DNA of 64,000 nt from Cercospora beticola (taxonomy: Eukaryota; Ascomycota; Dothideomycetes; Mycosphaerellales; Mycosphaerellaceae). The notes beneath the pieces were generated by a model. The model searched no databases and had not been told where the DNA came from. It saw nothing but the letters and a program-made list of their open reading frames with translations. Shown piece by piece: positions 30,692 to 40,667 of this stretch. Where the stretch lies: contig NC_088941.1 of the NCBI RefSeq assembly GCF_033473495.1, positions 186,001 to 250,000 of the forward strand, read 5' to 3'. Within the stretch, counting starts at the first letter, position 1; the number at the start of each line of letters is the position of its first letter. Position numbers and translations under genes: made by a program.

Positions 30692-32945
30692 GCTGGGCAC
30701 ACGTAGTCCGGTTGTGGTTGTCGACTTGTCCCGCAATGATTTTCCAGAGTATGTCGCCGTGAGCCGTGGACAATCAATGTTTGCGCGAAGTCGCTGCAGT
30801 ATATGTACAAGGCCTATAAGGCTCTATCGAAAGCAGTCAATGTCGGTGTCTGTGCGATGGCGCAGACGGCGGCTTTGTGTAGATCTGAAGTCTGGATAGA
30901 GTACACTCTCAAATCCAGCTGTGCCCTACTCGGACAACGATATTTGACAACGCTCCCCAGCTGGAAGCGCTGAACCTTAAGAGTGTAGGTTGGACAGGGC
31001 TACGCGTCACATATGTGGCAGGTAGCGACCAGTGACTGTGTTTGTAGGTCGTATCTGGACACATCTCGACCAGTGAATAGATTGTACCCCGCTGCTGGTA
31101 TTTGTTGCAGTAATTGAAGCGTCTTGGTCGCTAACAGGCTATGTGGCATGTGGTATCCCCGTCATTGGTCCAATATGGCTCGCTGTCTTGCTGACATGAG
31201 GAAGACGAGCTGCAGAGCATGTAGCTATCCCGGCGGGGAACCTTGTGAGATAGCTGGCAACGAATGGCAATTCAGCTTGCAAGAGAAGCTTCGCCCGTTC
31301 ATCGTCGAACAGACGCTGCTCTTGGCAGGTGTCGCAACAACCACGCTGTTAAGCGTCTCAAGCTTCATGCCGGCGGCGTTCCGCGGCCTATATTGGCAGG
31401 TTGACTTCACGCGCCATGCACGACCTGGGCTTCTCTGATTCGATCGGCACGTAGTGACATTGTAGATCTGTAACCTTGTGCATGGTGAGCTGAAAGAACG
31501 GCTCCCACTTCCACCTTTACCGCTCGATCCGACCTCCATAGAGCTTACCCGACCTACTCTCAAGGTCCCAGCTTCAAATTGATCGAGGCAATAGTGACTA
31601 GCATTTACAGGTGCATACTGAAGCTTGTTGCCACTCCAACAACATCATTCTCGAAGGCCAACACCCATGCTCTGCACGTGTTCACTTCGAGAGCGAGAGC
31701 TGCACATGGGCATCCGCGGGCGTGATTGATATTTGGCGTACCAGGAGACAGCACACTCCCTAGCGTTGTGATGATTCGCACGCCGTGCAGCCTCGCAGCA
31801 TCCGAGGACAGTCTCGGGAGAGGAGAAGCAGAAACATCTCTCCGCACGCTTCTTGGACGCGGCTCAGGAGGCGACCTCAAGCTGCCCAAACGAGCTCGTC
31901 TGGATGCAGTAGCAGTCGTGTCGGTCACGAAATAGATGGTAAGAAGCGTTGTTGGAAGCATTCATGTTCCGGTTGTGCGTCGTTTAGTTGAAGTTTGGGG
32001 TGGGAGTAACACGTGATCGATCGATGACATCAGCTGCCGAACTTCACCTCCTTTACAACGATAGTCAATCTCCTTTCATCAACACAGATCGAATTTCTCC
32101 TCTTGCCATCACTTAAAGGTTGCCCGTCGAGACTGACCACATGAGAGACCGAATTGGGCGATGCGCACTGGACGAGGACGCCTAGCCTGCCCGACAGGTG
32201 AAGGAGAGAGTTCATGTACCGCTCAGTGCTGTTGTTCAACGATAATCCACCCTCGGACGGGCCTTCTGCCATTTTCCTGCCCAAGTCTCATCGACTTCTC
32301 ATCTCAAGTGAAGTACTATGTCGGTTGCACCCTGTACGGTCCCATTCGGGTAAGAGAACCCGGATGACAGAAGGCTTCACGCCCTCTCTCTCTTGCCAAG
32401 CCAGGATGACATGTATTCGAAGTTGACGGCCGAGCATCCACTCCCCAAGGTAGGTGAACTACGCCTGCAAGAACGCCCTGCAATGCACAGAATGCACAAT
32501 ACCGCCGAGAGATACTCAACACACGTGGCTCATCCGCGGAGCCAAGCGAATATGATGTCGTTCACCACGTTTCAGGGTCTGCCAAGGTGGCAACTTTTCT
32601 TGGTAGGGCTCAATTTACTACCACGAAAGACATTCATGTGACGCAAACGAAACGAACAAGACTTCGCCAGGGCTTGGACGTCAGTCTCTAGGTGATGTGT
32701 AGCACGTTGTTGAGTTGAGATGAGGTCGATGGCCATGCAATGCGGTGGCGGTGTTCTCTGCACCAAGGCTTGACCCAAACGCGGGTACGTCAACACCGTC
32801 GAGCAGAAGGATACATATATGGCCTGAGCTCCCCTGTAATGCTGCTCATTAACAGCCAAAATAATCACGATCTCGAACAACTATTCAACTCCAAGGATAA
32901 CAAACAACCAATATCGAGGCATATTCAGAAACATATCGACACATT
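30692..32945. other. 2.2-kb gene-poor gap
   Basis: No recognisable gene. Small frames on the minus strand at 31961-31605 (118 aa, from an ATG) and 32272-32030 (80 aa) are the only ones with plausible composition; the second is listed separately. No obvious repeat or strong AT bias. Confidence 0.5.
32030..32272 (-). CDS. possible small hypothetical protein, 80 aa
   Basis: The frame starts MAEGPSEGGLSLNNSTERYM and ends RRLTIVVKEVKFGS, with reasonable amino-acid composition and no low complexity. No domain, no signal peptide, no splice sites needed. It could equally be chance; listed because it is the best-looking frame in a 2-kb gap. Confidence 0.25.
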   Translation of the reverse strand: MAEGPSEGGLSLNNSTERYMNSLLHLSGRLGVLVQCASPNSVSHVVSLDGQPLSDGKRRNSICVDERRLTIVVKEVKFGS

Positions 32946-33419
32946 ATGAGCAACACATCGACCTCATTGCGTGTTCCTCAGCTTTTAGAGCCAATTCACC
33001 CACAACACCAAGACAACACTAGCATATCAGATCGGGACCTGACAATGTCTGAAGCCCAATCATTCCCAGATCAGTCGTCAAGGAACTCTCTAAGCGTCGA
33101 CGAGAAAGAACTACACGGGTCGGCTCACCGCGACTCCACATCGTCCAACGAAGGAGGCGTCAACGGGCGGTCCCTTACATATGCCACCAACACCAGTACG
33201 GAGCCTGCGGAATTGAGCGCATACGACCATGACCGAGCTCTTTCCGCCTCTGCCACACCAAGCTCGAGCCGGAGCCGAAGTCGATCAAGAGGCTCGTACG
33301 ACATGCATCGCATGAGCCAGGACGGAGGAAATCGATGGGCCGACGACAAGGAAGCAAAGCAGAAGAAGATGCTACGAAAAATCATGGATCACAAGTTGGC
33401 ACCTTCTTTCTTGAAGTAG
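32946..33419 (+). CDS. Ser-rich small hypothetical protein
   Basis: 157 aa, one exon, ATG at 32946. Polar and Ser-rich throughout (TPSSSRSRSRSRGSYDMHRM) with a basic C-terminal segment, KEAKQKKMLRKIMDHKLAPSFLK, that looks like a short amphipathic helix and is the part most likely to be conserved. Probably intrinsically disordered; the RS-like run is a candidate phosphorylation target. No membrane segment or catalytic motif. I do not recognise the family. Confidence 0.55.
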   Translation: MSNTSTSLRVPQLLEPIHPQHQDNTSISDRDLTMSEAQSFPDQSSRNSLSVDEKELHGSAHRDSTSSNEGGVNGRSLTYATNTSTEPAELSAYDHDRALSASATPSSSRSRSRSRGSYDMHRMSQDGGNRWADDKEAKQKKMLRKIMDHKLAPSFLK

Positions 33420-33670
33420 GGATGCTACAGGTTCAACAATGGTACAACAGAGAGCCTTTTTGAATGAAATACGAGCGCATAGTTATGTATAGTGATGATC
33501 ATCAACGAAACTATCCTCCACCTAGCATCGACCTGAATCTCAAGCTCGCATGCGTGCATTTGTTCCTTCCACCGGAGTTAACGGACATAGAAGTGGGCGA
33601 CGATAGACATACCGCGCAGCCAAACCTTCCACTCGTCCCACTTCGCAGATGTCCTTGATGTCGAATCATC

Positions 33671-34175
33671 ATGGCTGACACCAATGAGAACATCGCACGA
33701 TGTATGCGTGTCACGACGGAAGCCTTCTTACAGACTTGGACAGGCAATTGGGTTCATGCTCTGGAGGCCAATTTGGCCCTGCGTGCTCCGGAATGCTCGC
33801 ACACCATTCTCCCTTCTTCTCTTGGCAGAAAGAACGAAACCAACGATGTCTGGGCAAGCAAATTCTCCAAAGTGATGTCGTTGGTTACCGAAAGTACTGT
33901 ATGTCTCCCGACCGAGCTGGTCGTTAAGAAACACGTACTAACGCTCGTGATAGATGACTCTCGAAGACTACATCAGCGTTCCCGCAGAGAGACGGGCAGT
34001 TGCTCGTTCCTCAGTGAAAGCCCAGAGTCCTGTAGGATCATACGAGAATGACTACGTGTGGTTCTTGAACTTTGACGAAGAAGGCAAAAAGATCGTGAAG
34101 ATTGTCGAATTTGTGGATGGACTAGCTGCAAAGGAACTGCTCGGCAAGTTGAAGGAGGGAGGATACGTCGAATGA
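33671..34175 (+). CDS. SnoaL/NTF2-like fold protein
   Basis: Two exons (33671-33898, 33954-34175; 55-bp intron with CTAAC branch point) give 149 aa, the usual size for a SnoaL-like domain. The N terminus MADTNENIARCMRVTTEAFLQT and the later MTLEDYISVPAERRAVARS, then YENDYVWFLNFDEEGKKIVKIVEFVDG match the alpha-beta cone layout, the EYVDS-like strand being VEFVDG. Fungal proteins of this group serve as isomerase- or cyclase-like tailoring enzymes in some clusters, but many have no known activity. It is followed by a methyltransferase, P450 and acyl-CoA synthetase. Confidence 0.8.
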
Positions 34176-34479
34176 TTAAAGCCTCGTGTTTGTGATTTCA
34201 GATCATACTTCCCCGGAGCTTTCGTCGGCGGTATGTGGTTCCAGCTCATTCGCTCGATCTTATCATGTAGACAGTATGCTGTCGAGTAATAGCTAAACCC
34301 GAGCGGAGCGGTGTAAGTGTTCGAACAAATGACTCAGTTAGCGCCACAAGTCAAGTAGCCTAAACGCTTTGGGGCAAAGCATAATGTTCAGCTCTTCGCA
34401 AGACTTCCATTCAACTCAGAAGGCTCCCAATACATTGTAAGCAGCGACATACGAACGCAAAGACTTCGTGGAGCCACTC
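34176..34479. other. intergenic between SnoaL-like and methyltransferase genes
   Basis: 304 bp, no gene seen; an in-frame TAA at 34438-34440 limits how far upstream the methyltransferase can start. Confidence 0.6.
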
Positions 34480-35316
34480 ATGATGGGCCCAGGCAAGACG
34501 GCCAACACCTATCCACTGAGTCGAGACTTCCTAGCCTCTTCTCGATTACACCTACAACATCAGGCTTGGATTGCGTCTTTAGGCTATCATCTACACCCTT
34601 CCATCCCCATCTCGGACAATACAATCATCGCAGACATCGGATGCGGCAATGGAATCTGGTCCGTCGAACTCGCAAAGCAGCTCCCTACTGGAGCAAAGAT
34701 TGAGGCATCAGACATCAGTCTCGCACAATGTCCACCTCGCGGATGGTGGCCAAGTAACATAACATTCGGCGAGCTGGATATCTTTGCCCCACTGACTGAG
34801 CAAATTGTTGGCCGCTTTGATGTCGTAAACATCAGGCACTTCATCTGCGTCGTGCAGTCCGGAGACCCTACAAAACTGATCACGGCTCTTGTCAAGCTAC
34901 TCAAGCCAGGAGGATACCTGCAATGGCAAGAGTTTGACTTGAGCTCGAGCAGGCTGGTCGTCGTCGATTCAGAAGATCCACCAGAAGCTATCGCGCCAAA
35001 GATGAATGCATTGGTGAAGGCAGTAAGCGCATTCGGAGCCCAGACGAAATGGATCAAAGAGCTTCACACATTCTTAAACGGTCCTGAGATCGAACTCATC
35101 GAGCATGATCGAAACTGGACCGCGAAAGAGGCCATTATGCTGAAGCAGGACAGTGGTTATCTGGGAAGTCGCGAATTGAGAGTCAACAATGCAAGCAGTG
35201 AGCAAGCAGCGCAATTTGAGCAGCTTGCAGATGCCGCTTACGAAGAGTGCCTGCGACTGGGTAGGAGAAGTCTCGTAGACTCTGAGATGGTGACGTGGGT
35301 AGCACGGAAGAAGTGA
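34480..35316 (+). CDS. SAM-dependent methyltransferase (LaeA/UMTA-like)
   Basis: Class I methyltransferase, 278 aa from the ATG at 34480 (a second ATG follows immediately). Motif I is IADIGCGNGIWSVELAKQ; the acidic loop after beta-2 is IEASDISLAQ; then FDVVNIRHFICVVQ and the post-motif LKPGGYLQWQEFD. This arrangement, with PPRGWWPSNITFGELDIF in between, is typical of fungal UMTA/LaeA-like proteins that methylate small molecules or act in secondary-metabolite regulation. No signal peptide. It ends 122 bp before the converging P450, so any co-regulation would not be by a shared promoter. Confidence 0.88.
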   Translation: MMGPGKTANTYPLSRDFLASSRLHLQHQAWIASLGYHLHPSIPISDNTIIADIGCGNGIWSVELAKQLPTGAKIEASDISLAQCPPRGWWPSNITFGELDIFAPLTEQIVGRFDVVNIRHFICVVQSGDPTKLITALVKLLKPGGYLQWQEFDLSSSRLVVVDSEDPPEAIAPKMNALVKAVSAFGAQTKWIKELHTFLNGPEIELIEHDRNWTAKEAIMLKQDSGYLGSRELRVNNASSEQAAQFEQLADAAYEECLRLGRRSLVDSEMVTWVARKK

Positions 35317-35438
35317 CTGTGCGTCTTGCAGAGCCATGATAAAAGATCTTCGAAAGCGGTCAGAAATCGGCTTTCCGGACACCCATACTATGATGTTGCG
35401 GCCATTAACTCAAGGACAGAGGTAACGTCGCTCGAGAA

Positions 35439-37278
35439 TCACCTGATCTCCTTCAATCTTAGGTAGTTCTGTACCGGTCTGTGGGTAATACCATCCGACG
35501 CTCTGTGGCTCGCTAGTTCTGGGGGAGTGGGCAGCAACTCAAAATGCCAGAAAACCAACGTCAAGATGATTTTGATCTCCATCAGCGCCCATTTCTTGCC
35601 TAGAAGACACATCAGTATTACGGAAACTTCCGACCTTGGTCAACGAGAACATTAATCTTACCAAAACAAGCCCTTGGGCCACTCCCGAACGCATTCGCCG
35701 GGCCAGCATCTCGATCACAAAATATCTTGCCTTCAGCATCTTTCTTCAACCACCGTTCAGGATCGAAGCGTTCGATGCCCTCAGTCTCCCACATTCCCCA
35801 CCTCTGCTTCTGTGCAAGAGAGGACTTCTCACGTTGATCATCCTCGAGCTTGCCAACGAGTGGAGAGACGTAGCCCGTGCCTTGAACCGGAAAGACAACG
35901 TCTATACCCTTTGGTACGTGGTGGCCGAGGATCTGAGTGTCATTCTTCGTGAGCCTGAACGTCGCAGGAGCTGTGTGGCCGCAACGTCCGATCTCTTCGA
36001 TAATGGCTTCCAGGTACGGCAATGAAGCTCTATTGATGTCTCCTACGGACGGTACACTGCCATCGTTGTCGTGCTCGGGGAAAGCCCCACACAAAGCGGC
36101 TTGGAGCTTGCTTTGGACTTCCTGATTGTCTGTCAGGAATTTCAGGCCCCAAAGAATGAAGGTTGACGAAGTCTGTGAGTGTTTGTCAGTACGCTTCTCA
36201 AGCAGATAGTGGTCGAGAAACTTACATCGTGGCCAGCAATCATGAACGCAAACAATTCGTCGTTCAGCACTCTGCTTGTAGGGTCGAATGCTCGCCCCTC
36301 TTTGTTTGCAATCTGCACTTCTCTGGCCACAACAAGATCCAGCGCGCTGCGAAAGTGCTTGTTCGATTCGAGGTCGCCTGCTTCTGCCAACTTCGAAAAC
36401 TTAGCATGGACGTCCCGGAGCTGTTTCGTGATCATCTTGTCCTTTCGGCTCCGTGCTTTGCGTTGGGCAGGTAAGAAGTTCAAAGCCACCCAGTGTGCCA
36501 TCTTGGGCCACATTGAGTTGATCGGAACTTCCATACCCTCTCCAAGCTCCAATATACACGTAAAGTCCTCCGGATCCTTCGCAGTTGGAAACGTGACAGC
36601 AGCACCCTCATTCCCGTCCAACTTGGTATACTTGGACAAATGCGCAATCTGTGCCTTTGCAGAACCCATCTCTTCGCCGAAAGTCGCTGCCCAAACGATG
36701 TCCAACGCCCCTTTATACACGTCCGTACTCGCACTCCAACTCCTCCCATCTGCCAGCTTCGCCTTCACCTTCCACAACTCAATCAATCGCATAGCAGAAC
36801 CCCACATCTTCGGCGCAGCGACATCTTGCAAGAACCTCGGACTCATCGTATCACTCAACAGCCTGCGATGGGATTTCCATTCCTCGCTGGTCGGCATATG
36901 GCCATGGAATTCCGGCAACATGACTTTAAAAATCTGCTCGAAGAATCGAGAACGATCGAAATCTTGCATTCGATAAGTTCGGATCGCTTGGGCCTCATAT
37001 GGATCGACGACGACGACCCATGGACGACCAAGAGGCTGCAGAAAGATCTGGAAGATGGGGCTGTCGAGTTCTTTAGCTCGTTCGTGAAGGATATTGTAGA
37101 GGGAGCCGGTCTTTTCTTTCCAAGCCAGAGCATCGGGAACGTCGCCGAGCACACGATTAGCTGACGCCGGATGGTAAGGAATGCCGGGAATGGGTTTCGG
37201 GAGGCAGAGGCGGCGGAGGAAATAGCAGGTCGCGGCGACGACCACTAGCAGGATGCCAGCGCTTTGGAAATTAGTCAT
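35439..37278 (-). CDS. cytochrome P450
   Basis: Three exons (37278-36226, 36172-35662, 35599-35439) give 574 aa. N-terminal anchor (FQSAGILLVVVAATCYFLRRL), Pro-rich hinge IPGIPYHPAS, C-helix WKSHRRLL, I-helix AGHDTSST split exactly by intron 1 between Asp and Thr, K-helix EIGR, PERF-like FDPERW, haem loop FGSGPRACFGKKWA with Cys520. All key residues are present, so it should be active. The last intron interrupts the haem loop, at the codon for its second Gly. Substrate unknown; the neighbouring acyl-CoA synthetase on the same strand would fit a fatty-acid-related role, by inference only. Confidence 0.93.
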
Positions 37279-37910
37279 GTTGGTGATTGTAGAATTCGTG
37301 CTCAGAGGCAACTACATGATGAGAGGACAAAAGGTTAAAGGAGGTCGATGATATATGTCAGCCTGCTGAACAGGAATGGCAGAGAGCATCGTATTCTCCG
37401 CAGGATTCTCAGCCCCGAAGGGAGAGTGGTACAAAGCTGAAGCAGCTGAACATGGATGCCTGTGTCAAGTGAATGCCACTTCATGGCATCAAGTCGTTGC
37501 TGCATGAGGTGCAACGCTGCTCTTGGCAGTCGCTCGTAGGATTCAGGAAGGATTACAGTTTAACCTGGCCAATCCAGCTGTCAGCAACCATGTAGGGCAG
37601 TATTGGACCCCAACGGACGATCAACGACGCTGTGCGTGTATTCCTGCATATCACCTATGCTCATTCGCAGGACTGTGCCTCCGCCGTGCCAAGGTTGTTA
37701 CCTTGCAACCAGTCTTCGACGCAGCTGAATTGATAGACGGAGAAACCCTAGCGGAGAAACCCTAGCGGAGGAAGCACTAAAGCATCTTGGAACATCTTGG
37801 CTGGCTGTAAGCTTCTCAGGCGTTCCGTAGCTGTGATGATCGGGCCACATGCCACGTTATCTTGCTCTATCATCGTCTGGGATCGTCAGCATTCGAAAAA
37901 GCACAGCACT
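37279..37910. other. intergenic between P450 and acyl-CoA synthetase
   Basis: 632 bp. No gene. Contains a perfect 14-bp tandem pair (37738-37765) and, just after it, a short direct repeat of CATCTTGG. Confidence 0.6.
37738..37765. repeat. perfect 14-bp tandem duplication
   Basis: Two copies of CGGAGAAACCCTAG followed by a five-base start of a third. The AAACCCTAG core resembles telomeric repeats, but two units are far too few for an interstitial telomere. Confidence 0.8.
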
Positions 37911-39898
37911 CTACAGCTTCGCTCTCTCCGCCTTGATATCATCCCAATCACTCCTCCGATATTCAACGTACACATCACCTCCCGGCTTCACCCACAGAAA
38001 TGTGTCCTCGCTGCCTTCTTTCTCATGTATTCCCAGGAGATCCGGATCAACACCTTCCTGTCTCAACCCAACCTTGTTCTGCTTATGGTTGTGAATGTGG
38101 CTGCTCTTTTGCTGCACTCGAAGGAAAACCGGAACAGCATATCGTGGAAGAGCTTTTCTGCAATGCGCCAGAACTTCTCGTCGCCAGGACTCTGACAGTG
38201 CGTCTGAGCGATTCGTCAGTTGCAGTGCTGCACAGCCTGCGCGACCTTCATAGCCAGGTATTGAGACTCCGTAGACGTTGGCTTCTTCGATGCCAGGATA
38301 CCGTCCAAGCACTTCGGCGACTTCGGCTGTCGAAACGTTCTCGGATTTCCAACGGAATGTATCACCGAGCCGATCGAGAAAATACCAGTGTCCCTCGGAA
38401 CTGCGGCGCAAAGCATCGCCAGAGCGGTAGTACAAGTCTCCCTTCTGGAATACGTCAGTGGCAAATCGCTTGTTGGTTGCTTCGGGGTTCCTCCAATATC
38501 CCCCAAAAGCTTCCTTGTTTGGTACGGCCACAAGGATTTCGCCGCCCTCTTCGTAAGGTGTCCGTTGTGCGAAGCCGGTCTTGGAATCACGGTAGATGTC
38601 GCCTGTGTCAGGATCGATGCGTACAGGAATGTAGACATTCTGATAGAGTGCTCTGAGAACCAGTCCATGATGTCCGACGCAGTTGTTGTAGTGGTTGTTG
38701 CGAGACCAGACGACTGTACTCAACATGCCCTCGGAAGAGTTGAAGAACTCGGCTATCTCGGGGATGTTGAATCGTGACTGAAGTCTGGACCAGACATCGG
38801 GACGGAGGCCGTTGCCGTAGGCCAGTCGAAGCTTGTGAGATCTTTCGAGTGGATGTGTAGGTGCCGCTAGAAGGTATCGTGCAGTTTCTCCGACGTATAT
38901 GAACATCGTCGCCTCGCTGTCATGGATGTCTGGCCAAAAGTTCTTCACGGAGAAGCGAGGAGCGATGGCAACGCCAATCCCTGTGAGCAGAGCACTCGAC
39001 GTTGTGATGAGTCCAGTCCCGTGATACAGAGGCATAGGGCTATACCAGCAATCTCTGCCCCGTACTGACCCGAAAGGAGGGTCAATATGGCTTCCGAGCA
39101 GGTGAGTTCGAGAAATGGTGAATGGGCAGCCTTTGGGCAGGCCCGTGGTTCCAGACGTGTAGAGCAGAGCGTATGGCTGCTCGCCTTTCATGCCACTCCG
39201 CAAGGAATCTGGGGGCACTATGGCTTTGCGTGAATCTATTTGACTTCTGAGATTGTTGTCTAGCGAGACGATCTTAGTGCCTGCGGCCTCAATGTCCTGC
39301 TGGCTAGCGGCGATTCTCTGCTGACATCCAGCATCTTGGTCGATAAGCAACAGCTTGCTGTCACAGACTGATAAGCAGTGCATCAAAGCTGCGCCTTCCA
39401 GGTTGTAATTGATGAGTGCGGGTCCGGCTCCGATGCTCAATGTGGCGAACATGATCATGATGAATTGGTCCGAATTGTGCAGGTACATGGCAACGAGATC
39501 GCCAGGCTTGATACCTTGGTCCAGCATCCATTGTGCGTAGCGTGTGATTTGATCGTGCATCTCCTTGAATGTCCAGCTCCGCTCGCGAGTCCAGATGGCG
39601 CGGTCATTGGGCTGACGAGCACATGTCTCCGCCAGGATGTACCACGGCGAAACTTTGTCGTCCTTCACTGTAGGCTGTTAGCGTGGCAGTATCGCCACCG
39701 ACTCTGTTGGACATACCTGCTTGCGCGTACACACGCTCTGCATTCTTGCTTTTCAGTATGGCCTTGACGTCGCGTCCTATCTGGTATTTGCCATTGAGGT
39801 AAGCGGTAGCAGCAGCTGCTGCCGCCGTTGCTGCAACTGTGATGGCTGTCAGTGGTTGAAGCCGCAGAAGGTAGGAGGTCTCGCTTACCCAATGCCAT
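37911..39898 (-). CDS. FAT1-type very-long-chain acyl-CoA synthetase / fatty-acid transporter
   Basis: Activates fatty acids to acyl-CoA with ATP, at peroxisomal, ER or plasma membranes. Three exons (39898-39889, 39836-39717, 39667-37911) give 628 aa; the first exon is only 10 nt and encodes MAL plus one base. An Ala-rich hydrophobic N terminus, then the AMP-binding motif YTSGTTGLPKG, PLYHGTGL, YGNGLRPDVW, GDTFRWKSENVSTAEV (the FATP/VLACS motif region) and the C-terminal KQNKVGLRQEGVDP with the end-catalytic Lys context. Length and motifs match fungal Fat1 relatives. Filamentous fungi carry several paralogues, so no specific symbol is given. Divergent from nop2. Confidence 0.92.
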
Positions 39899-40667
39899 CG
39901 ATAGTGTTGCTGAGCCCGAAGCGCAGGTGTGAAGGCGAGAATGTCTTGGCTATCGAGTCTGTCGACCAACGGAATTGTGGTTGATGGTGATCAGCAGAGC
40001 GCGGAAGCAGGTGGTATAGCTGACAAAGTCTGGGCGAACTTTGCTTAGCTACAACATGCCCGACAGTCGCAGCATTGCAGCATTGTATGTCGTTCGGATC
40101 CCTGCCCCGCCTGCCTGCGTGCGTATCCTCGGGTCAATTGACCGCCTCGGCACACTTGTCCCGAATGTGGGCGGAGGAACGCTGCACGCCGTGTCAGAAG
40201 AAGCGAGAAAGTGGCGTTGTGTTCCATGTGGCAGCGCATGGTGAATGATAGTCTCCTGGTTTCGCAATGCACTGCCTATGGTCGACCACCATCAGCTGAC
40301 TAGAGCAATGTTGTGACCACGCTGGACCTCCACAAAGCGGTGTACTATGCGATGGCTTGAGGAGGACACGATGCGAGACGGAAAATCCGAAGCGCGTGAT
40401 ACGGGCGTATTGAGAATGAGCATGACATCTCATACACATGTCAGAAGGCAGCGTGAAGGCCGTGATGACCCGGTGGAAAGTGAAGTCGAAGAGGGAGGGC
40501 TCGTCGGATGTGCCTTCCGAGGACGAGTCAAGGCTAAGTTAACTTAGGTTTGGGGCTTCGTCGGAGGTTACAGACGCCGACAGCTGGAAAAAGTTCAGCT
40601 TCGGCCGTTCGAGAATGCGCAGAGTGGAAGAGCTGTCTCTGCACACTTTCGACAAGAAACTGCAACA
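39899..40667. promoter_or_regulatory. divergent promoter region, acyl-CoA synthetase / nop2
   Basis: 769 bp between divergent starts. No gene; small frames on both strands lack support. No specific binding site assigned. Confidence 0.5.

Noticed and set aside
31605..31961. 118-codon minus-strand frame in the 30.7-32.9 kb gap
   Set aside because: Arg/Ser-rich composition and no domain or context; chance frames of this length are expected at this GC content.
37738..37765. Interstitial telomere repeat
   Set aside because: Only two copies of a 14-base unit that merely contains AAACCCTAG; simple tandem duplication is enough.
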